Below, one piece after another: positions 10,530 through 21,096 of a stretch of 64,000 nt of DNA (position 1 is its first letter; each line of letters starts with the position of its first letter). The stretch comes from Enoplolaimus lenunculus. Lineage: Eukaryota > Nematoda > Enoplea > Enoplida > Thoracostomopsidae. A program made the position numbers and the translations under genes. The stretch spans positions 124,001 to 188,000 of the forward strand of contig JASANG010003582.1 of NCBI GenBank assembly GCA_030248215.1, read 5' to 3'. The notes under the pieces are model-generated. The model worked only from the letters and a program-made list of their open reading frames with translations, did not search any database and was not told where the DNA came from.

Positions 10530-10865
10530 TGAATTGTCCTAATTTCCGTCAATTTTTGAATTTCCCACTAATATTTGAAATTGTAACCCAAAGTTTGAAG
10601 TTACCGCGGAAATTTGAGTTTTTCCGCCAAAATTTGAACTTTTCTGCCAAAATTAGATTTATCGCGCCAAGTTTTGAATTTTCCCGCCAAAACTTGAATT
10701 TTCCTCAAAATTTAAATTTCCCATCAATATTTGAATGTTTCGGCCAAAATTTGAATTTTGCCGGTTGTTGTTTCGAATATGTCAGATATCTTAGGAATTT
10801 CAAAACGGAAATCAATTGCGTCTGGACGTGTTTTATTTAAGTGTCAGGAGATAGCTTGTTAGATA
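10530..10865. repeat. E2F-like array and associated flank
   Basis: Runs of CCAAAATTTGAATTTTCCCGCC-type units, then the TTTCGAATATGTCAGATAT flank also seen at 6300. The 103-codon plus frame here is a repeat artefact made of recurring NLNFP/FEF words. Confidence 0.6.
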
Positions 10866-11073
10866 CACTGCAAAAAATGTTTAGTCACATTGACTCCCTC
10901 CGAAATAGGTTCTACGGGACTACACAAACTGAGTCAAATTCGACTCCGCCAGAGTAATTGTGCGACTTAGTGAGTCGAATTTGTCTCTGGCGGAGTCGAA
11001 TTGGACTCAGTTTGTTTAGTCCCGTAGAGCCTATTTCGGAGAGAGTCAATTTGACTCACCATTTTTTACAGTG
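10866..11073. mobile_element. Palindromic Tc/mariner-type MITE, 208 bp
   Basis: The ends are CACTGCAAAAAATG and CATTTTTTACAGTG, flanked by TA at 10864-10865 and 11074-11075. The two halves are near-perfect inverted repeats of about 90 bases (for example GACTCCGCCAGAG versus CTCTGGCGGAGTC), so a transcript would form a long hairpin. It interrupts the repeat copy shared with 6300-6410. Confidence 0.8.
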
Positions 11074-11135
11074 TATCCTCCGGCTTGCAATGCTAATTAT
11101 GTACTCTATCGTGCAGGTATAGCTTGTCTGGTTAG

Positions 11136-11580
11136 TGGGTCGTTCACGTTATACTGTCTAGGTTTCTTTAAAAAAAGAGTCCAACCACCTGTTTGCAAGA
11201 GCAGTACAAAGCAACACTGTTTTTGGGATATTTGGACTATGCAGAGTCCATGCATCGTTTGTCTTTTAAGGCGGCAGCCCTTCGGAGGGAGTAGAAACAA
11301 TGTGGACACTTATTGGACGCCGTGTTAGACAATTACGCTTAACAGAATCACTTCGGACACACTTTGTATTATGGAACAAGCGGATTCCCTTCTGACAGAA
11401 TCTGGACAAATAATGTAACAGTGTCGCCGTTCAGAGGGACTGTCAGTTCTAAGGAGGGTGTACACAGGGGGTCGGTGAGTTTTAGATATATAATTTTTAT
11501 GCACTGCAATGAAGAACTTAGAGACTCGCAGGTGGGTACAATTTTTTACAGTAGCGTAGACAGTATAACGTGATCACCCA
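11136..11580. mobile_element. PIF/Harbinger-like MITE family, copy
   Basis: The left end TGGGTCGTTCACGTTATACTGTCTA and the right end TTTTTTACAGTAGCGTAGACAGTATAACGTGATCACCCA match the family's inverted termini. The best-preserved members are at 46261-46791, 50417-50901 and 53009-53486. This copy is somewhat decayed. Confidence 0.6.
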
Positions 11581-12290
11581 TAACATTTTACCGCTTTTTT
11601 AAACAAAAATTCGTGTTCAGTTATAACGTGAACCCCGCATAAAACCCGTAAGTGTTTTTTGATCCAATTATATAGGTCGTCTTAATTCTTCGAGTCTTCC
11701 CTGTACGCGTTAACAGCTTTGACATTTTTAAAACGTTATGCTTAACACCCGTTTCTCATTTCCGATATTTTTGTTGTTCCTGGTTACACTCTTCTCGCCA
11801 CCTGGGTTTGCGGTTTAGTTGGGCCCTAAATTTAGTTTCTTTTAATTTTACTGTATACCTAGTTTGTTTTAAATTTAACTTACATTTTGTAGTAGTGATA
11901 TAGCGGAGAGTTGAAATTTTAAATAGGTGCAGGCTAAACGTATCGTAGAGAAGAGACGTCCCTATTTTCTGTTTTTTGCCAGAAATAATATTCAGAACAA
12001 CCAAGCATGTTTTGTCTACTTTGAGTGTTCTTTTTGTTATATTGCTGATGCTCATAGCAGGCAAATGTCTCTGAATACATTGAAAGGTTAAGTTAGCTGC
12101 GTTTGTGAAAGAATAAAAGGGGGCACGAGCATGGCGTTAACATTACATCCACATCAGAACCTTGTACAAAGTAAGTAGCATTCTTAAACAACAGTTTTTG
12201 CATTGTTCAAATTTAAAACTTTAGTTTAGATTCTCGAATCCCTATTGCCGTTGGGTTTCAACGTGTCTTATGTTTATTTAACACAGCGAA
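11581..12290. other. No gene recognised; possible 5' exon near 12131-12169
   Basis: A copy of the inverted terminus TTATAACGTGAACCCCGCA lies at 11619-11637. At 12131 an ATG is followed by an open stretch to a good splice donor, GTACAAA|GTAAGTA. This might be a leader exon for the frame at 12291, but its own frame does not continue into that frame. Confidence 0.3.
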
Positions 12291-12482
12291 ATGTCGACCA
12301 AAATGAAAGCAAGCAGTCCGATAATTTGTATTGGCGAGCTGGAAAGTCAACTTAATGGGTGTTTTTGCACTATTAATCAGAACAGTGAGCAAATGTACTT
12401 GAAAAAATGGACCTTTCTTCGAGAAACTATGCGTCTGAACAGTCTGAACCGTAATTTAGCTCGGGAATTTGTTAATTTTTGA
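12291..12482 (+). CDS. Uncharacterised 63-residue frame, possible exon
   Basis: Reads MSTKMKASSPIICIGELESQ and ends REFVNF. A candidate splice acceptor TTATTTAACACAG directly precedes it, and a donor GTAAGT lies upstream at 12170. The composition (mixed polar residues, three cysteines) looks more coding-like than most short frames here. No domain is recognised. The start could lie in an upstream exon. Confidence 0.28.
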   Translation: MSTKMKASSPIICIGELESQLNGCFCTINQNSEQMYLKKWTFLRETMRLNSLNRNLAREFVNF

Positions 12483-12599
12483 TACTGCGAATTTAAAAAT
12501 CAGTTTTTTAAATTGTCCATTAATCATTAAAATTCCTGGCTTTTTTATCTAAGTTTTGTCTGAAATTAAAATTTATAAAAATATTATTCTAGTCTGGAA

Positions 12600-13150
12600 A
12601 GGTAAGTGTGATCCGGTAAGATTTTTGTAAAATGTCAGCTGGCTTGCAAAGAATTATATAAACCTAAGTCTTCAGAAAATGGGTGATGATTTTACACTTA
12701 TACTGAGTACTGTCAGTTTGCCTTGCGATGATTTTAGATTTTAGTGATTTTTTGTATGGTTACGCAGGAGATTTCCGCAGTTGTTTGATTCCCGCTGGGA
12801 CTCTACCCTTTTTTAAATAGCAGTCGGCGTGATATATTACTTGAACCTAATAGTATCCTATGTATGGGAGTTTGCGTCAATAAATTACCCGATTTTGAAA
12901 GAAAACGACGTACTTTATTATAGCTGACGGAAACATTACATTTGGAGGTTCCACCGAGACAACCTAATTTTTATCTGGGTAGTGAATTTGAATCCCTGAT
13001 TTGCGAGCCTGGTTGCTACCCATTACGCTGATTGCCGCAATTTCCCCCAATACGGCGGGGTACAGATTAAGGAGTGGGGGATGTTCAGACACCAGTGACG
13101 AGGACTCAATTTTTTCGGAACCTGTAGCACCTCTTAACGGTCAGGTGGGG
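12600..13150 (+). mobile_element. 5' part of an old plus-strand LTR element (fossil)
   Basis: A TATATAAACC promoter-like word (12655) lies within a probable LTR ending at ...ACATTACA (12940). It is followed at once by a primer-binding-site-like TTTGGAGGTTCCACCGAGA and then a gag-like coding start near 13001. The element is interrupted by the minus-strand LTR element at 13489-22296, and its likely continuation is at 22297. The family is probably Ty3/Gypsy-like or a relative. It is broken. Confidence 0.45.
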
Positions 13151-13488
13151 AGGAAAAAAAAAAAAATAAAAAAAAAAAAAAAAAAAATAGTGCAGATAGA
13201 CACAGTCGAAAAAGATACACCCACGCGCAAAGAGGAAGGCCAAAAAGATAAAGGGGAGGATTAAGACAAACCCCCGCACCGCCCGCTAAAAAGGGGTAAC
13301 ACACACCCCCCCGCCGTTTTACGGGGGGATTTAGCTGGTTCTTATTTAAAGAAAGGGAAAGAAAAAACAAACACACACAGGCCGGGGCGGGGGGGGAGGT
13401 ACTAAAAGCCGACAACCAAAAAAAAAAAAAAGAAAAAATCTAAAAAAAAAAAAAATACATCGCGCCCCGCGCCGCGGGGCGGGCCCCC
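13151..13488. repeat. Homopolymer-rich low-complexity tract
   Basis: Dense runs of A with interspersed G and C runs, including several A tracts of 10-19 bases and a CG-rich block just before the LTR. It looks unlike any other part of the window. It may be genuine low complexity or a poor-consensus assembly join, so frames through it are not interpretable. Confidence 0.6.
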
Positions 13489-14689
13489 TGTGAGAAGTTC
13501 GTGATTTAAACTTAAGCCGGTATCCTGTATCACCTGTTATGTTCTTTATCTCGATGTATGCGTATCGCTCTGATTTAGTAAAACGCGGCCGGTAAATGTT
13601 TATTATAAATCCCCAACCCGAAACCCGTATGACACAAAATACCCAAGATTAAGGCCAGCAAATTAGAGGTTATGCAATTTAACTGGTAACCCGAGCCGGA
13701 ATCCTTAAAGCCGACGTCTGAATCTGATTTAATCCAGCCACTGGCTTTACCGTACCCAATACTTTTGCCGTTTTCCAGAATCCGTGCAATTCTAACCCCG
13801 TTAGAATTACACCCCGTTAAACCGTGTACTCTAACCCCGTTAGAGTTACACCAAATTTCCGACCAATCTAACCCCGTTAGATTTGGCCCAGCCGTTGTAG
13901 AATAATAAATCTAACCCCGTTAGATTTATTAGACTACTTTTTCCCAGGTTTCCTTTAATACCCCAAGTTTCCTTTAACACATGCCACCAGTATTCTATAC
14001 TGGGTAATACCGCGCCTTGCGCACCGCCAATTAACACCGTGATGCCGTAATTCCTTCACATCCTATGCCACCGTGACAATTCTTAATTTAAATCAGTTCG
14101 ACCTTACTTATTAAAACTTCCGCTTTCAACGCCCAAACCGTAATTCAACAAGAACAATGTACAAAACCGCTCACCGCCAACCAATAAAATAACAACCGAT
14201 TTGTAGGAAAACAAAACCAAGACTGATTCCGGTCCTGGCTACCCAAATCGGCATCTCGACCTCATTTGCATTTTTGCCGACACCCACAATTGGGTGTCCG
14301 CAATGCGGTTGAGGTCCAGAGCCACACATCCGGTACTAACAACAACAACAACAACACGCCGGAGACACTCAATACTAAAGCACCATTTTGGTGCTGACAT
14401 AGCCTAGCTATGTCCTTAATCGCAAAACAGGCCAACAAACTATGCACAATTAATCAACGAGTACTAAATGGCCACGCAGGGCCCAGGTAAGTTTACATTG
14501 CGGACACAGCCGCCATAGCATAGTTTTACCAATTTCTACGCCTTGTAGCAACGCCTAAGCCTAACTTAAGTTCTAAGAGAGACTAGGTGGAGCCAGGGAC
14601 TCCCTTAAGGTGTGGTTTTAATATAAGGTTTTATTTTTAGTTTTAGTTTTTAGTTTGAAATAGGTTTAAGTGTGGCATAGCCACCTACA
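13489..14689 (-). repeat. LTR (3' LTR of the minus-strand element)
   Basis: A 1201-bp direct repeat of 21097-22296, bounded TG...CA, starting TGTGAGAAGTTCGTGATTT and ending GGCATAGCCACCTACA on the plus strand. Identity with the other LTR appears to be about 99%, so the insertion is young. It contains four CTAACCCCGTTAG hairpins (13788-13931). Confidence 0.92.
13788..13931. other. Array of four CTAAC-CCC-GTTAG hairpins in the LTR
   Basis: Perfect stems with CCC loops at 13788-13808 (9 bp), 13828-13846 (8 bp), 13865-13883 (8 bp) and 13903-13931 (13 bp). The core is constant but the outer stem bases differ and stay complementary: AAT/ATT, AC/GT, AA/TT and TAATAAA/TTTATTA. The same array is at 21394-21537. 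Confidence 0.75.
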
Positions 14690-14699
14690 TCCCCCCTTC
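14690..14699 (-). other. Polypurine tract
   Basis: On the minus strand GAAGGGGGGA immediately precedes the 3' LTR start TGTAGG, the position of the plus-strand primer in LTR elements. Confidence 0.8.
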
Positions 14700-15122
14700 G
14701 GCACAGATGCCGACCCTGGCATCGAACAAAATTTTATGGCCCTATTTACTGCCTTTTTTGCCGTCGCTAAAAAGCGTAAATCCACAATAACAAACTTAAC
14801 AACAATAACAACAACAATTTTTCATCATTTTCTTTCTTTTATATTACTTTTTATTTTTAAAGTTTTTGCCAAATAACAATAACAAGACCATCAAACGACC
14901 CTCGACAATGTTGCCAATGCGTCCAATAAAAACCAAACGGAAAACCGCGTACCAGCGTACCCCAGCACCCGTTAACATTACCCACTAGCGACCCCATTAC
15001 TATCCAAATAAAGTCCATCCACGATTATTACCCAGCGTACCAGTACAATCCTAGCACCCCGTAGCATCACCCCCGAAACATCACCGAATTAATACCCACC
15101 ATAAAAGTCTATTACCGATCCG
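14700..15122 (-). other. Untranslated 3' region of the LTR element
   Basis: Between the Gag-like stop and the polypurine tract. It contains AACAATAACAACAACAA-type simple repeats and no frame with pol motifs. Confidence 0.5.
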
Positions 15123-18100
15123 TTAAAAGTGTTTTCGACGCAGTTCACGAGGGACGTCCGCATAATAGGCGTCCAATTCCTCCTGCGTCACCCACTGATT
15201 ATCGCGCGCCACTGATCGCGACGCCCGTTGTTGCTGCTGCTGTCGTTCCACTTGACGACTTTCTCGCATCGCCTGCCGTACGTTCTCCACTTGCTGATTG
15301 TAATAACCACGTGCCGGCGCCACTTGCGGTTGTCCCATGTGACCGCCAACTCGTACAGGGTACCGCTCGCCCGACGCTTGCCGGACTGGTGGCCGTACCC
15401 TTGCCGACCCAGCTGGTGGACTAATAACCACCCTCTGCGTTACTGCTCCGGATCCTCGGTACCCAGGCGCTGTCTGTGATCGCACAGCCGATGCACTGTA
15501 CACCGGATTCGCCTGCCTCGGTCCGATTCTACTTACCACCGACCCTGCAGCCGGTCGTACATATCCGCCCGTTGGTCTCTTCGGACTAACGCGCGCCCTC
15601 TGGGCCATTGCCCTTTTCCTCGCGTCCTTATCAAACCTCCATTTCAACTTTCCATCCGGCCCTCGCACCGCGATATATCCCGGTGCCGGTGGCTGACCCA
15701 GACTCGTGCTCGGTTTTTCCTCTGACTCCGACTGCGACCTCACCTGTCCTGGCGTTAGAGACCTCTGTCTCTTCAACGCTCCCTTTTGACTCGCAGACGT
15801 CCTGTCGTCGGACGGCTCCGGTGACTCTTCCCATCTATCTCCAGCAACTCTCTTTTTCAGCCTGTCGTTTTCCTCAGCCAACTCTTGCACCTGGTTCTCC
15901 AGCTGCCTCTTTTCCCCAACGAGCGTCATAACCTCTTCCAATGCCTTATTCAACTTTTCCATCATCACCTGACGCTCGGCTTCCTTCTCCTTTACCTTTT
16001 CCTCAGTCCGCCTCACCAGCTGTTCCGCACCGGACACATGCTCGTGAGCCCTCTGCCGCTGGTCTCCAGCCGCTCCTTCCGGCAACGGCGGGGGAGGAGG
16101 AGTTACGCACGGCTGCGCTAGGAAGGGTGAACCTTCCACGACCGATGAAGTATCCGTCGGCATCCGTGGGTACCTCCCCTCCTGATACGCCTCCGGGTCC
16201 AGCACCTTCCATTCTTTTTTAATCGTCGTAACCGAAGCGCCGTCCGATGCGCTTCCGCTACCCACTAACTGTTTCCCTTTTCCTACGCCTTTTCCTTTCC
16301 CGGTTGCCTCTGGTGTGCACAATTGGTCCACACCTGGCCTTGCCGATGGTATATCCATCCGCTCTGCTCCTTTCTCTACCGTCTCCGTATCCATTTGTTC
16401 CTCCTCGCTTGACCCATCCAAGTTCACCTCTACTACGCCTTCCTTCTTTTTCCATTTCTTTTTCTTTCCATCTGTTATCTCTACAGGTGACGTCGCTGTC
16501 GACGCCCCCCGACTTGGCACACTCGATCGCTTCTGAGCCTCGCCTGACGATGTAGGTTCTACTTGCGAAACCTCCATCTCCGTTACATTCACCGACGCGA
16601 TCCGCTGTGTGCGGTTTTCCTCCAGACGCAGCTCCTCTGCCTCTGTCCATACATTAGCTATAACAGGTAACTTCGCCACCTTCATAACCGAAGGCAACGG
16701 ATCCTCATGAATTTTCCGTATCCGTATACTAGGTGCCCCACTATCCTGCGCTGCGGCCGTAGGTGACGATATACACGGCCCCAGGACTTCCTTTTGCCTC
16801 TGTAATATCACTGGGCCTTGTACCTGGTTACTGCTCGCCGACGTCATCGGGGGTAACGGTGCGTTCAACCCCGGTATCGGTAGGCGATTTGCCCAAAAAC
16901 ACTCATTCGACGGGTGATTCGTCCTGTTACAATGAACGCAAGGCGGGAATCTCCCTCCTTGCCCTCCTTGTGCCTGTCCTTGCCTGTTTCCAGCGTTGCC
17001 AGCATTATTCTGCTGCACCGCGGCTCCGCTCGCACCCTGTCTACTCGCCTTTACTGGACATTCGCGTGCGATATGTCCCTGTCCTTCACAAAAGAAGCAC
17101 GACCCGACTTCCCTTAATTTTCTGACTCGCTCTGAATCCCGTGGCACCTGGTCAGATACAACCTGCTGACCTTGTCCTGAACCCTGTGCCTCCGTTTGCT
17201 CCTGATTATTCACACGAGCACGTCCTGCCTGCTGTCGCCGCGTATTCCCGGCGCCAGTATTTTGCCTTGCCTGTTGTGCATTCGACGCACCCGTTTGCTG
17301 TTCCTGCTTCAACTCCATTTTACTCCCTTTTTCCTTCACGTTCAACGTGCCGTCAGCTTCAAGTTGCCTCTGCAACTTCAAGGCACGGCGCCGCAACTCC
17401 TCAAACGACTCTACTATACCCAGTTGCAGCCGTTGTTTCATTTCCGGGAACGAGTTGTTCACAAATGTCTGACACAACAAGTCCCTGCTCTCCTCCGTAT
17501 TCGCAAACTGTTTCTCCAAATATCTTACCCAGTAAGACTGCAGCTCGTCAGCGTATTCGCTCACGTCCCCTTTTTGCCTGATCCTCTGGAACGCTGCCAT
17601 TCTATTCGACAGGTCCGTCGATTCTCCAAACCTTTCCTGGAATTCGCGCACTAATTGCCCGAACTCCTCTGAGCCGTATGGTCCATACCGCTCTTCCAAA
17701 ATATCCAAATACTGATCAGCCAGTCCTTTCACATGATTCCTGAAGTGATTTATTTTGGACTCGCTGTCGACAATTTTAGCCGTTTGCATCACCCGTTCAA
17801 ATTTCCTGTACCAAATTCCAAAGTCTGACTTGCCTTCGAAATTTTGCAACGGCAATTTCTGCGGCATTTTCACCACGATCTGTGGTGCACCCTGATTCGC
17901 GTACCCCATATACTGTGGTACCCGATTTGCCATATTCCCCATTGCCTGTAACTGTGGCATCTCCGCAAAACCCGTCATCCTCGGTGTTTGCATGACCGGT
18001 TCTTGCCAACTTGCGTTCGCTTGCGGAGCCACTCCTGGTTGTGCCGGAAATGCCTGATATGCATTCCCCGCCAATGGTTGGGTCAACACCGGATAACTCG

Positions 18101-19289
18101 CCTGTCGGTAGCCCATAGGGACAGGGTGGGGTGCCACCCCTCCTTTCGGCATCTCCTGATTTCCCATCGACATCGAGCAGGCTTGTTCCCCCGCTCCATG
18201 CATTCGCGTAGCTTCCGGGTACTCCTTTGTCACAGATTGCCGGTTAACGTCGTCCTTATTCGACATCCGACTCACTCTGCCTGATCTGTGACTCTGCCTT
18301 GACTCCGGTCTCTGACCCATTTCACTTTCCAATTTACTCCACAACTTTCGAAACTTCTCACTATGTTTCGACTTCAGACCCCGTTCGAATGCCCGAGTCA
18401 ATTCCTTGATTTCGTCCTCCTCCTCTTCTGATTCCTGAATAGACGTCGCCCTCGAGCGTGCCTGAGGCACCCCCGGACTGCGACCTCTATCTTCTTCCAC
18501 TGCCTTCACACTATCCTGGCTCCGTGCTCCTATACCTTGCACCTGGGTGGAAGCCTGTTGTCGCTGTAACCCATGTCCCATGGACATGCGTTGTTCCACC
18601 GACCAGTTTGCCAACGGCCCATCCATTTCTAATTGTGGATGCGGCCTAATCATATTTATCCTGCGTGACGGTTCCGTCCCGCTATAAGCCTGAGTCCATC
18701 TCATACCTGTTTCTGAACTATTTCCTTCCATCATAGCCGGATTCGGTATTGCGTATCTCGGTTCTGGTCGACATACGCCCGAATCCTCCAGATCCTGTCT
18801 CTCGTTCTGATATTCCGCTGTCATCCGAGGATAGGACATGCCTGAATCTACAACACCGCCATGTCCTGTGCTTCCCTCCGATGCATAAGCGAGTCTATGA
18901 CTCCCTTGCCGTATGCCTGCATCCTCTTGCGCTCTCATTCCGGTATACTGCCCGTCTAACATCGTTAGATCCGGCGCCCTTGTCTCCGTCACCTGTGCTC
19001 CTCGCGCAATCATAGTCGATTGCCCGGATATGCCATTCCCATTCGTCTGGAATACTGATTCGAATGATTCCTGACGACACATTGTACTCGGTAACGAAAT
19101 CTCCTCGATTTCTTTACCCGGTTCTGCCTGAAGCTCGCGTGACATACTTCGTGTTGTCACCCTGCTTTCACGCGCCGTAGCCCTTGCTACCGCTTCCTGT
19201 TCTACCGCCGTAGTTGGGGTCCTGTACAACGGCATTCTCCTTTTCCGAAATCGCACTTTCAGCCAATCTCTGTAAACTATTTCCCACAC
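15123..19289 (-). CDS. Giant Gag-like protein (1388 aa) of the LTR element
   Basis: A long low-complexity N-terminal arm (Gln/Ser/Arg/Met-rich, about 1-470) precedes a retrotransposon Gag core at about 473-650, starting MPQKLPLQNFEGKSDFGIWY. Two CCHC zinc knuckles follow: CFFCEGQGHIAREC near 730 and CVHCNRTNHPSNEC near 785, both CX2CX4HX4C. A charged region and a strong coiled coil follow at about 1086-1155 (heptads such as RQLENQVQELAEENDRLKKR), then an Arg/Gln-rich tail. Ty3-type Gag proteins are usually several hundred residues, so this one is unusually long. Expected role: particle assembly and RNA packaging. The frame is uninterrupted. No protease motif is visible. Confidence 0.85.
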   Translation of the reverse strand: MWEIVYRDWLKVRFRKRRMPLYRTPTTAVEQEAVARATARESRVTTRSMSRELQAEPGKEIEEISLPSTMCRQESFESVFQTNGNGISGQSTMIARGAQVTETRAPDLTMLDGQYTGMRAQEDAGIRQGSHRLAYASEGSTGHGGVVDSGMSYPRMTAEYQNERQDLEDSGVCRPEPRYAIPNPAMMEGNSSETGMRWTQAYSGTEPSRRINMIRPHPQLEMDGPLANWSVEQRMSMGHGLQRQQASTQVQGIGARSQDSVKAVEEDRGRSPGVPQARSRATSIQESEEEEDEIKELTRAFERGLKSKHSEKFRKLWSKLESEMGQRPESRQSHRSGRVSRMSNKDDVNRQSVTKEYPEATRMHGAGEQACSMSMGNQEMPKGGVAPHPVPMGYRQASYPVLTQPLAGNAYQAFPAQPGVAPQANASWQEPVMQTPRMTGFAEMPQLQAMGNMANRVPQYMGYANQGAPQIVVKMPQKLPLQNFEGKSDFGIWYRKFERVMQTAKIVDSESKINHFRNHVKGLADQYLDILEERYGPYGSEEFGQLVREFQERFGESTDLSNRMAAFQRIRQKGDVSEYADELQSYWVRYLEKQFANTEESRDLLCQTFVNNSFPEMKQRLQLGIVESFEELRRRALKLQRQLEADGTLNVKEKGSKMELKQEQQTGASNAQQARQNTGAGNTRRQQAGRARVNNQEQTEAQGSGQGQQVVSDQVPRDSERVRKLREVGSCFFCEGQGHIARECPVKASRQGASGAAVQQNNAGNAGNRQGQAQGGQGGRFPPCVHCNRTNHPSNECFWANRLPIPGLNAPLPPMTSASSNQVQGPVILQRQKEVLGPCISSPTAAAQDSGAPSIRIRKIHEDPLPSVMKVAKLPVIANVWTEAEELRLEENRTQRIASVNVTEMEVSQVEPTSSGEAQKRSSVPSRGASTATSPVEITDGKKKKWKKKEGVVEVNLDGSSEEEQMDTETVEKGAERMDIPSARPGVDQLCTPEATGKGKGVGKGKQLVGSGSASDGASVTTIKKEWKVLDPEAYQEGRYPRMPTDTSSVVEGSPFLAQPCVTPPPPPLPEGAAGDQRQRAHEHVSGAEQLVRRTEEKVKEKEAERQVMMEKLNKALEEVMTLVGEKRQLENQVQELAEENDRLKKRVAGDRWEESPEPSDDRTSASQKGALKRQRSLTPGQVRSQSESEEKPSTSLGQPPAPGYIAVRGPDGKLKWRFDKDARKRAMAQRARVSPKRPTGGYVRPAAGSVVSRIGPRQANPVYSASAVRSQTAPGYRGSGAVTQRVVISPPAGSARVRPPVRQASGERYPVRVGGHMGQPQVAPARGYYNQQVENVRQAMRESRQVERQQQQQRASRSVARDNQWVTQEELDAYYADVPRELRRKHF

Positions 19290-21078
19290 CAGTGTTATTG
19301 TGTTTTATATATATAAAACACCACTTTTCTGACCGGCCAATTTTTCGTAATTTTTGGCCCGAAACTTTTCGCCCGATTCAAAATTTCTTCCAAGAACGTG
19401 CTCTGGGTATTTACGAACTATACAGTTCCTAAATGTTTCAGCCCCAAGCACCTTCGACGATTTTTCGACCTTTTCACTTAGCTACTCCCGAGATTTCGTT
19501 TCACAGCCTTATTCACTCACTGAATACGGCACCCGATTCGAAAACTTGTGGCGTAGCCCCAAGCAAAATGCTCCTGAATCGTTCCTTGAACTCCTTTCCA
19601 ACTTTTATTCACGTTTGCCAGCCGCTATCTCGCGTCAGGCCAACTTTCAGCTCCGGTTTTCACCCGAGATTGCTCCTTATTAGCTAGCTACTTGTTACAA
19701 GTACCTAGATCTCGTGCCGACGCCAACCGAAATTTCCGTAAACCCTTATAGCGCAAGTGTTAAGGGTTTACTTCCGTCCTTGATATGCCCTGAGTTCAAT
19801 GCCGTATCCTTTTTGCCTTTCTCGCACCTTTTCACTTCACCAGGTCCAAAAACAACTGAATTTTTGACAATTTTTCAGATGTTTTTGACCAATACTGCCG
19901 ATGCCTGTAGCCGTTCCGTTTCAAATTTTAACCCGGTACTTACGAACACAATAGTTCCTAAGTATGCCAATTTCACCAGTTTCCGACCGTTTTTTCCAAT
20001 TTTCGTCTCTTCACCCCGAGAATTTTCACTTCCAATTCGCCTGTTCCTGAACTAGTTCCACGTACTTGCGGCACAGCCTCAAGTATAACTGTCGAACTAA
20101 TTCCCAGCCTGTACTATCCAGTAATGTCAGTATCCGTTGCCCTTTCGCGCAGTAGATACTCACAGCCCGATTTCCTTTTCAGCCTGTACTCCCTGTTATC
20201 TCCACACATCGTTCCACGTCTTCCACAGCCTTTACAGATCTTCAGATCCTGTATTTCATAACACCTTTAGCCTGTATTATCCAGTAATGTCAGTATCTGT
20301 TGCCCTTTCGCGCAGTAGATACTCACAGCCCAGTTTCCTTTTCAGCCTGTACTCCCTGTTATTTTCCACAACACGATCGTTCAGATCCTGTGTTTCCAAT
20401 AACAGCCTTTTACACGATCGTTCAGATCCTGTATTTCCAATAACAGCCTTTAGCCTGTACTATCCAGTAATGTCAGTATCTGTTGCCCTTTCGCGCAGTA
20501 GATACTCACAGCCCAGTTTCCTTTTCAGCCTGTACTCCCTGTTATTTTCCACAACACGATCGTTCAGATCCTGTGTTTCCAATAACAGCCTTTTACACGA
20601 TCGTTCAGATCCTGTATTTCCAATAACAGCCTTTAGCCTGTACTATCCAGTAATGTCAGTATCTGTTGCCCTTTCGCGCAGTAGATACTCACAGCCCAGT
20701 TTCCTTTTCAGCCTGTACTCCCTGTTATTTTCCACAACACGATCGTTCAGATCCTGTGTTTCCAATAACAGCCTTTTACACGATCGTTCAGATCCTGTAT
20801 TTCCAATAACAGCCTTTAGCCTGTACTATCCAGTAATGTCAGTATCTGTTGCCCTTTCGCGCAGTAGATACTCACAGCCCAGTTTCCTTTTCAGCCTGTA
20901 CTCCCTGTTATTTTCCACAACACGATCGTTCAGATCCTGTGTTTCCAATAACAGCCTTTTACACGATCGTTCAGATCCTGTATTTCCAATAACAGCCTTT
21001 TCCTTTTACACCCAGAAATTCCTTTCTCCTTTTTCCAACTATTTCCTTTCACACCGACCACCAACTAAATCAGCATCG
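19290..21078 (-). other. Long leader of the LTR element
   Basis: About 1.8 kb separates the primer-binding site from the Gag start. It holds the 183-bp tandem repeats and a pyrimidine-rich (plus-strand) region. Plus-strand frames here (for example 20137-21117) are artefacts: the repeat period is a multiple of three and lacks stops in that frame. Confidence 0.55.
20107..21001. repeat. Tandem repeat, ~183-bp period, about five units
   Basis: Units begin GCCTGTAYTATCCAGTAATG at 20107, 20270, 20453, 20636 and 20819. The first is 163 bp and the others 183 bp, almost identical. Each full unit also contains an internal duplication of about 41 bp (ACGATCGTTCAGATCCTGTR...). It lies in the leader of the LTR element. 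Confidence 0.9.
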
Positions 21079-21096
21079 AGACCATCGTGGTCACCA
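21079..21096 (-). other. Primer-binding site
   Basis: On the minus strand TGGTGACCACGATGGTCT abuts the 5' LTR end ...CTCACA. A leading TGG complementary to a tRNA CCA end is the expected signature. I cannot assign the tRNA. Confidence 0.7.

Noticed and set aside
13001-13264. Plus frame ending in a poly-lysine run
   Set aside because: The lysines come from the homopolymer A tract; only the first part is interesting, as a fossil gag-like start.
15608-17654. Many plus-strand frames of 70-150 codons
   Set aside because: They are antisense shadows of the long Gag-like frame, Ser/Pro/Leu-rich as expected from its reverse complement.
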